In this document: piece by piece, positions 57,676-64,000 of the stretch
How positions within the stretch are numbered: the first letter of the stretch is position 1
How the letters are laid out: each line of letters opens with the position of its first letter
Source of the DNA: Dermanyssus gallinae
Lineage: Eukaryota > Arthropoda > Arachnida > Mesostigmata > Dermanyssidae
NCBI GenBank assembly: GCA_003439945.1
Contig: QVRM01004827.1
Location: 23,501 to 87,500 of the forward strand
Direction of reading: 5' to 3'
DNA length: 64,000 bases
Notes under the pieces: generated by a model
Databases searched by the model: none
Told to the model about the DNA's origin: nothing
The model's input: only the letters and a program-made list of their open reading frames with translations
Position numbers and translations under genes: made by a program

Positions 57676-57945
57676 TCACAATACAGTCATAATATACAAG
57701 TTGAACACTTTAGCGACCGTCCCACCGGGCGAAAAAGTGCAGAGACCGCCGATGCTTCTGGCAGCTCGTTGCGTGGTATTTAGTGCACACTGCGAGCAGA
57801 ACCGGCAACGACATTGATCGCCAACTTGGTAAAATCCTTGGGTCAAACATACAAAGTGATGATAGCCATGCACAATGTACGTTGTGTAAGCGTGCCGACT
57901 AGTGCATGCCATTCCATCCCAAAGTTTCCTGGCGAGGTAAAACAT
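57676..57945 (-). mobile_element. Non-LTR retrotransposon C-terminal relic
   Basis: Minus-strand frame containing CLTQGFYQVGDQCRCRFCSQ, which matches the Cys-rich segment of the 51660-53100 element. At DNA level ccggcaacgacattgatcgc is shared exactly. No RT core is present. Confidence 0.6.
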
Positions 57946-58875
57946 CTATGGCAAACATAGCGTCGGCAATATTAGGAGTAGCGGTGGGAAAGCAAGCATA
58001 AACGAAGAGTTATCTGTATACTTTTATACAATCCAACGTATGCACGATGCGCGCGGCATCGAGGTATTTCTGGTGGTCGAACAGCTCTCTAATTGCGGTG
58101 TGTTTTTTCATTTAGTATTACCTCACCTGTCTGTATTGTTACAATTACATTACACGTATCCAATAAGTCTTGAAAGCAGCATTCGTTTTCGTTAATCATG
58201 AACATTTATGTAGAATATGTTGTATATTCGTATCCGGAAAAGGATCACCAACCCAACACCCACTACCCGCCATATCTTATAATGATGATGATATCTGGTG
58301 CAAATGAGGCCGCAAAATGCATATCGACACTCTCTTCCAATGGTAAAGGAATTACGGTGCATTGTTGTTAAGGAGAGGGAGAGAACCTCAGTGGAGTAAG
58401 TTATTGCTGCAATAATTGTATCTGTAACTTCGATCTATACGAATACTTTATTGTCAAGTATGAATTATTTATATACTAGAGGAGATAAACTGAATTCCGT
58501 TTATCGAATGAATCTACCACATATATTAACCAAGGCGACATAAAGATGGCTTACAAGCAGAGCTTTTGGCTAATAAATGTTCTGGATCCTCTTGAAGTTG
58601 GATATCAATTGGAAAACTCGCTCTAGCACGGAGTTCTGCGTTTACGTGACGTTGTGGTAATTCATTGATTCCTACAGTTGGCATGATGTATATGTGTATA
58701 GGGTTTTTGAAAAATAGTCTGATATCGTTAAAGTAACACAAAAATAAGAGTTTAAGGTATTTAAAATTGTATTTCCTAATTTTAATACAGATTTAATGTA
58801 ATTTCTGTGAGGTGGTGACTATTTGATTTTAAAAGCTGTATATATAGTTCGTTGATGGTCGTGGTTAATAGCCTA
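57946..58875. other. Non-coding, no gene seen
   Basis: AT-rich sequence without coding frames or recognised repeats. Confidence 0.45.
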
Positions 58876-58879
58876 CACT

Positions 58880-59700
58880 TTAATCCTCGAATCCTACAAG
58901 GAAAAGTTTAACGCCGTTACACCGCAAGAAGAAGACTACGAAGTGTCCCCGTTACGTGAGATTACCCGTCCGGGACACGTGGCGTTTGGATTATCTTAGA
59001 TTATCTCTTATTGGAACCGGAGTTCACTTGCATCGATTCCGTCCAATTTCGGCCACAGACAATTACGAATCATGTTGCGACAACGCTCGCCATTTACCAT
59101 GAAGTGAAACAAATAGGGCCCAATGATTCATTTGGACCAGAGGCCGCAGGCCGGACTGACACATATGGCACACGAAGCTCTTCGTGAATCATTTTCGTAG
59201 GGTCTCGATTGCCCAGATACAGACAGTCGTTTGTTTATTAGCACTTCTATTGAGTCTGAAACGGTCTTCATTGGAGAATATAATTTTGTTCACAAAATCA
59301 GCATCACCCTACATCATCTCGGAAGTCTAATGGCGAAGTTTAGCTATTCCCGATAGTGTCTTTGTAGGCCCTTGTAGGCTTGAGCTCTTGCGTCAGCTGA
59401 ATCTAAGATGCATACATTGCTGGATCCGACTTCGAAATACACCTAGGTTGCGGTGCGCGAAAGACCCAGTTGTAAGGTCAGCGTAGCCGAATCGATGTTT
59501 GCGGACATTGTCTCACTTGATCGGCCATAGCGGCGATTCATTCGTGAAGTTTTGCACAAGCTCCCGAAAGGTGTTCTCAGAAGGCGGTTATTTCGACCGT
59601 AAACTGCATGACGCAGCTTGCTCGTACAGAGTTTTTCTTTATATGATAAATGTTCACAATCTCCAAGCGTTCTTCCGATGAGTAGCGCTCTATCTTGGAT
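58880..59700 (-). mobile_element. IS630/Tc1-type transposase relic
   Basis: Minus strand. A decayed helix-turn-helix stretch (LQLGLSRTAT) is near 59490-59460. Then ADFVNKIIFSNEDRFRLNRS and ANKQTTVCIWAIETLRK (about 59310-59200), and after a shift IIGPYLFHFMVNGERCRNMI and RNCLWPKLDGIDASELRFQ (about 59130-59010). These match IS630/Tc1-type transposases whose usual phrases are FSDEAHF.LNG, WG.ENP, IIGPYFF, VNGERY...I and LWPELD. The first catalytic Asp of FSDE has become Asn. Frameshifts and stops abound; it is inactive. Confidence 0.72.
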
Positions 59701-59812
59701 TTAGCAGCCCTACTCTGCTCTGTTTACTTAGAGAGCAGATCGCGGAGAGGGCAGAGCTGAACGCAGAAACTATTGACAAGTGCCAGCTGATTATTCCAGA
59801 GGATTTTATCTA

Positions 59813-59845
<33 letters not shown>

Positions 59846-60286
59846 GCCGGTAACAAGCCTCCCATTTAGTTAGTGCTGCCGAAACATACAGGGTACGGCA
59901 TTTTCCATTTGTGGTTTGACAGTTAAAAAGACGCATTCAAAGAAGCAACCATCTCCGTTATCTCAGTTATATAATCGCGCCTTTTGTTCCGTTTTGCTAT
60001 TCTGCGTTTCGTGATAGTTGTGCCGTTTTCTGTTAGTATGCTCTCGTCAGTGCATCAGCTGAAATTGGTTGTCTTTAATAGAAGCTTTCAGCTTCGCCTC
60101 CCCTTTCTCTCTTTCTGTTTCGCTTTCTCTATAGAAAGTTTGATGAAATTATCTTGTGACCTGACGTCGTAGTTGTTGTATTGTGGGAGTGTTCTCGCAG
60201 TAGGTGAACTTCGATATGATCGGGGCCACTGCGCTCAGTGGGCCGCATCTATCGTTCGTTGCCTTTTACACACTATCACGGTCACA
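59701..60286. other. Non-coding with AT array
   Basis: (AT)n at 59814-59843. No coding exon supported. Confidence 0.5.
59814..59843. repeat. (AT)n microsatellite
   Basis: AT run of about 30 bases. Confidence 0.95.
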
Positions 60287-60288
60287 TA

Positions 60289-60327
<39 letters not shown>

Positions 60328-60379
60328 CCTTGATACGTGAATACAAAATCATATGTGTGTGCGTCTATATACCTTCATC

Positions 60380-60427
<48 letters not shown>
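60287..60427. repeat. (AT)n microsatellites
   Basis: Two AT blocks, about 60287-60321 and 60380-60427. Confidence 0.95.
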
Positions 60428-60429
<2 letters not shown>

Positions 60430-60611
60430 GCGTATGTGGATAATGTCCACCTGAAAGGTGAATACATACTCACGTACGTATTTATCGTGCGTGTGCGTGG
60501 CACATGCACACGCAAGAGGAGCTTACAAGTGAGCCAGCAAACAAACAAGTATATAGTTGTGTGTGTATGTGTATGCTACATGGGGTGCCTGAAAGGGTCA
60601 TACACACATAC

Positions 60612-60616
<5 letters not shown>

Positions 60617-60671
<55 letters not shown>
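60617..60671. repeat. (AT)n microsatellite
   Basis: AT run of about 55 bases. Confidence 0.97.
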
Positions 60672-60675
<4 letters not shown>

Positions 60676-60713
60676 ACACAGATATATCGAGGATTAGCAC
60701 GAGGCGGTGGTAG

Positions 60714-60953
60714 ACGGTGGTGATTGTGGTGGCCGTGCTTGTGTATGCCGTTGCTCTGTACGTGGTCTGTTTGCCTGCTTGCTTGTTTGCTGGCCGGCTG
60801 TACGACGACGATGACGACGACGACGACGACAGCAACAAACGTCTTCACATGAACGACGTGCGCAAACAACGACGGACGACGGATTCGAGTCAACGCGGCG
60901 GCAGCGACGACGACGACGACGTCGTTGACGTTCCTCACACAGACAAACCGTAG
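60714..60953 (+). CDS. Candidate terminal exon: membrane helix and acidic tail
   Basis: After an acceptor-like ggcggtggtag (ending 60713), a frame runs to TAG at 60951-60953. It encodes a hydrophobic stretch of about 26 residues (VVIVVAVLVYAVALYVVCLP then ACLFAG), then an Asp run, a basic patch (KRLHMNDVRKQRR) and a second Asp run (GGSDDDDDVVDVPHTDKP). That is the layout of a single-pass membrane helix with a short acidic cytoplasmic tail. Codons are G/C-ending. Against it, the GAC repeats keep the opposite strand open too, and the acceptor has no pyrimidine tract. No family recognised. Confidence 0.3.
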   Translation, partial: TVVIVVAVLVYAVALYVVCLPACLFAGRLYDDDDDDDDDSNKRLHMNDVRKQRRTTDSSQRGGSDDDDDVVDVPHTDKP

Positions 60954-61097
60954 TAGTAGTAGTAGTAGACAGGTAAACAGACTTCCAGGCGTGCACAGAC
61001 ATACTTCCAGGCAGGCAAACACATACATAGATGATATACATACATAGATAGATAGATAGGCCAATAGAATAGTCAATCACCCTATGACCGGCTGCGG
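60954..61097. repeat. TAG and GATA/CATA microsatellites
   Basis: (TAG)n at about 60953-60968 and ACATA/GATA runs at about 61020-61058. Confidence 0.88.
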
Positions 61098-61194
61098 TGG
61101 TGGTAGTGGTGGTGGTGGTGGTAGTGGTAGTGGTGGTGGTGGTGGTGGTGGCGGCGGCGGCGGCGGCGGCGGCTGCGGCGGCTGCGGCGGCGTC
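61098..61194. repeat. GGT then GGC trinucleotide array
   Basis: About 50 bases of GGT followed by about 45 bases of GGC. Gly, Val, Ala and Pro homopolymer frames are artefacts. Confidence 0.93.
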
Positions 61195-61315
61195 AGGGAG
61201 CGTCGGCTGCCGGCGCTGCTTGTTCGATGTTGTGTGTCGAATAACCCGCCCGTCATGTCATGTATGCATTCATCCATCCATCCATCGGCAAACGTCTACC
61301 GCCGGCCGGCCGTAC

Positions 61316-61401
61316 ATACGTATGTATGTATGTACGTACGTACGACCGACCGACCGACAGACAGACAGACCGTGGGTGGGGGTCGGGGGGGGGGGGGGGG
61401 G
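61316..61401. repeat. Compound tetranucleotides and poly-G run
   Basis: TATG, then TACG, then GACC, then GACA units in succession (61316-61370), followed by about 17 G at 61385-61401. Confidence 0.92.
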
Positions 61402-61534
61402 TGAAGGCGACGTCGGTATACATACAGGCCAGCCGCCGAAGCTCACCTCCCTCGGTAGCAGCGGTGATGGACGACCACAGCCGAGATGCAAGATGTGAAC
61501 GACCTCGTTCACCTTCTTCTTCGTCGTTGTCATC

Positions 61535-61645
61535 TCCGTTGTTGTTGTTGTTGTTGTTGTTGCTGTTGTTGTTATTGCTGCTGTTGTTGTTTTGTTATTA
61601 TTGTTGTTGTTGTTGCTGCTGCTGCTGCTGCATCTCCTTCTTGTC
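61535..61645. repeat. GTT/GCT trinucleotide array
   Basis: GTT with GCT variants. Leu/Val/Cys frames are artefacts. Confidence 0.9.
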
Positions 61646-61739
61646 CTGCTGTTGCTGCTGCCTCTTGGTTTTCTTCCTCTCTGTCTTCGTTTTCTTTTTT
61701 CTTGTTTTCACTCGATGAGGAAGAGGAGGAGGAGGAAAA

Positions 61740-61875
61740 GAAGGGCTGATGTCGACTTTAATGGCGATGCTTGCCGCAAGCGAGCTTTTAAGCTAGTGAG
61801 CGTTGAAGAAAATCAGCAATCAGCTTTTAATGTACTTGTACGCATGTTTATATATGTATACATATTGCGTCTACG

Positions 61876-61907
<32 letters not shown>

Positions 61908-62342
61908 TTCAACAAACTTTACGGTCTAGTACAACTTGGCTAAACAATCATTTTTTTCCATTGGACGATTGGGGGCGGAAATGTCTTCTTTTGTAGTGAG
62001 AGTGAAATTACCAAAAGTGGTTGTATCAAGCTTTTTATCCTGACATAAATTTACCCTGGGATGACAGACGCCCCAGTCATCCTATCGACAAACTTATCAT
62101 ACTTGCACGTTTAGAGGAAGATTTTTTACCTTTTGAATTGCATGCTACTTAGCTCTAAGCAGAACAATGTATTGAAGATAAATCTCAAGAAAGTAGATTA
62201 TTTGCAGTTCTTTTATTTTGGCTTTCACGCTCAATTACTCTTTTTTTAGAAGAGATGTCCGCCGCTTTTTTTACATTGGAAAACTAATTGTTTCGTCGAG
62301 CTGTATTAAATTCCAGAGCTTGTTGGTCGAATCCTGGAAGAC

Positions 62343-62345
<3 letters not shown>
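61740..62345. other. Non-coding with AT array
   Basis: (AT)n at 61876-61904. No coding exon. Confidence 0.5.
61876..61904. repeat. (AT)n microsatellite
   Basis: AT run of about 29 bases. Confidence 0.95.

Positions 62346-62395
<50 letters not shown>
62346..62395. repeat. (AT)n then CATA microsatellite
   Basis: AT run of about 50 bases followed by a few CATA units. Confidence 0.97.
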
Positions 62396-62398
<3 letters not shown>

Positions 62399-62422
62399 CA
62401 TACATACGTGACGTGTTTCGTT

Positions 62423-62554
62423 ATGAGGACCTACGTTGAAGAGCTCCAAGCGACCATCAAGAATAAACCTCCGCTTAAGTTGACTGTGTGTATCGCTGGT
62501 ACCAAAGGTTCTCGTATTTGTTGTTTATTTTATCTCGAGGACGAACCGTGTTAG
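62423..62554 (+). CDS. Hypothetical 43-residue open frame
   Basis: ATG to TAG: MRTYVEELQATIKNKPPLKL, then TVCIAGTKGSRICCLFYLED. Composition is protein-like, but there is no family match, no clear promoter and no splice context. Confidence 0.15.
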   Translation: MRTYVEELQATIKNKPPLKLTVCIAGTKGSRICCLFYLEDEPC

Positions 62555-63845
62555 CGACGTCTAAACAACGAAAAACAGCGTTTGTGAACGGCAACGGATA
62601 CAGCATACAAAAACAACATTCTTATGATCGGTTTCCATGCTTTTCGAGTACAAGGTGGTAGTGCCTCGTTGGAGTGAGTCCCGCGAGAAAAAACAAAGAG
62701 TCACCTGTCGATCTCAAAAACTGCTTGGGAGTTGCGTCGTTGGGAGCTTCTGAATTTCGCTTGAGCAGCACGTACATGATGGCTTATTTATAGAAGAACG
62801 GCGCTAGAAATGAAACTGAGCGTTGAGCCCTGATTGCGCTCAGCTTCCTCTTCTTGAGCAGAGGAAATCTTTGCCACGTCGAGTCGACAAAGTTGTCTCT
62901 CCGGGCGTTGTCTGGATGGTCTAAGCGACGTCCGAAATAAGTATCTATCTATCCATGCATCTGACTATATATACATCGAAGATAACGCTGGCACTAACCA
63001 GTGGCGTCTGTTCAGAGTAAACGCCACCAAGAGCATCTCTTGCGCGTTACAAATATTTTGCCAATTTGTTTAACAATAATATTAATTTTTATCATCACAA
63101 ATTAGGTTTTGATAATCATTGAAGTCAAAGAAAGAAGAGGCGGATGTACACTGACCGCTGATTGGTATGCGGCTAAGTGCCTACTAACTTGCTGAGACCA
63201 CAAGGTGGCAACCCTCCTACTGGATGGGGTACAGTGGCGCTTTCTCCAAACCAAAACGTTCTCACTCACACGGCTTGCCAAATACAGGACCTTTGCAGGG
63301 ACGCAGAGATTGAGTAGCGGTCAGTTCCTTATTCACGTGACCTAGCTCCACACGTCATCTTTCTCCAGGCCTAGAAATATGTCTGCGTGAAAAATGTTTA
63401 GCAACACGTAAACAGTTCTAAACTCTGTTAGGAAACCATTGTAGAAAAAAACGCGCTTTGGACTTTGAGTGAATGTTCATATGTTACGCCTCGAGAAGTT
63501 AATCCATGTAGGTGAAAATGAGAAGACGTCAAATCGTTTAGTGTGTCATTGTGCTTCATTTGTACTAAACATACTTTCTGTATTTCGAACCATTCATCCG
63601 TATTTCGTCTAAAACTTGAAAAAAAAGTCTTTTGTGTTTATGCCCATTCATCTATATAAACCCTGTCTATGCGTATGCCTACAAATGTATATATTTGTAT
63701 ACAGGGTACAACTATATTGCTATTTTAAGACTACTACGATTACATTTACGGCTAAGTTTTTATATACTTTAGGGCGGGATGAGTCAAAATGAGATAGAGA
63801 AAAGAAAGAGGATTGTAGATTGAGGTTTCCTCGGTTTTTTGTTGA
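62555..63845. other. Non-coding, no gene seen
   Basis: No coding frame or recognised repeat family. Confidence 0.5.
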
Positions 63846-63849
63846 AGCC

Positions 63850-63920
63850 CAGGTTTGTTGAGCGCATATCGACGTCCGTGCCACAGGCCTTAAGGCTCAT
63901 TGCGAGCGTCGAGGCATGTT
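63850..63920 (+). repeat. SINE-D fragment
   Basis: Core 63870-63913 (gtgccacaggccttaaggct then cattgcgagcgtcg) matches the 3' body of the 25581 copy (gtgccacaggcaacttagcc then cattacgagcgtct). The head is absent. Confidence 0.6.
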
Positions 63921-64000
63921 TTGTACTGAATATATATTAAATAAATATGCATGTTACATAAAAAAATATAGAAGAAAAAATCCAAGCGTTAAAAATAAAT

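Noticed and set aside
1..64000. CRISPR arrays, operons or a bacterial-type defence system
   Set aside because: No regular spacer-repeat pattern or bacterial gene organisation; all repeats are simple, SINE or transposon.

Overview
The window is eukaryotic nuclear DNA that is mostly non-coding, and it contains no complete gene. It holds about 45 (AT)n arrays, many long GTT/CAA trinucleotide arrays, at least four tRNA-derived SINE families, Tc1/mariner relics, and pieces of non-LTR retroelements. Candidate coding exons are short, GC-rich at third codon positions and bounded by GT/GC..AG signals. This mix fits a large intron-rich arthropod gene or a gene-poor interval. A mite or tick is my best guess at the source, but it rests only on general character and is not proven.

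Layout. At 4.6-8 kb there are two candidate plus-strand exons (4630-5078 and 7720-7947), with a SINE and a retroelement fragment between them. From 8 to 26 kb there are SINE-C, a mariner relic at about 10 kb, a retroelement fragment at 15.9-16.3 kb, a weak mariner relic at 17.6 kb, CAA arrays at 18.8-19.6 kb, GTT arrays at 22.9-24.2 kb, an internally deleted mariner at 24.5-25.1 kb and SINE-D at 25.6 kb. At 26.6-28.3 kb there are up to three plus-strand exons; the two at 28013-28093 and 28241-28291 are phase compatible. From 28.6 to 50 kb lie SINE-B, SINE-C, a second internally deleted mariner embedded in (TA)n, very long AT arrays, two minus-strand SINE-A copies and dense trinucleotide arrays at 44-49 kb. 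At 50.5 kb is the best gene start in the window, an initial exon with a good start context and donor. At 51.6-53.1 kb a minus-strand non-LTR retrotransposon (endonuclease, then reverse transcriptase with YADD) is interrupted by a SINE-A with clear target-site duplications. From 54 to 64 kb lie SINE-B, SINE-C and SINE-D fragments, another mariner relic, a retroelement C-terminal piece, an IS630/Tc1-type relic, and a possible terminal exon coding for a membrane segment with an acidic tail.

How the parts relate. The exons at 4.6, 7.7, 26.6 and 28.0-28.3 kb are all on the plus strand and several share phase 0, so they may belong to one long gene. A weak resemblance of the 28.0 kb exon to the coiled region of LMO7/LIMCH1/Smash-type proteins is only a hypothesis. 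The 50.5 kb exon may be an alternative promoter of that gene or the start of a new one.

I found no convincing new enzymatic system, CRISPR array or operon. The most unusual observation is a stem-loop shared by two otherwise different SINE families with compensatory closing pairs. Others are a perfect 15-bp hairpin, SINE-borne X-box-like palindromes, and oppositely oriented GTT/CAA arrays that could fold into long hairpins.
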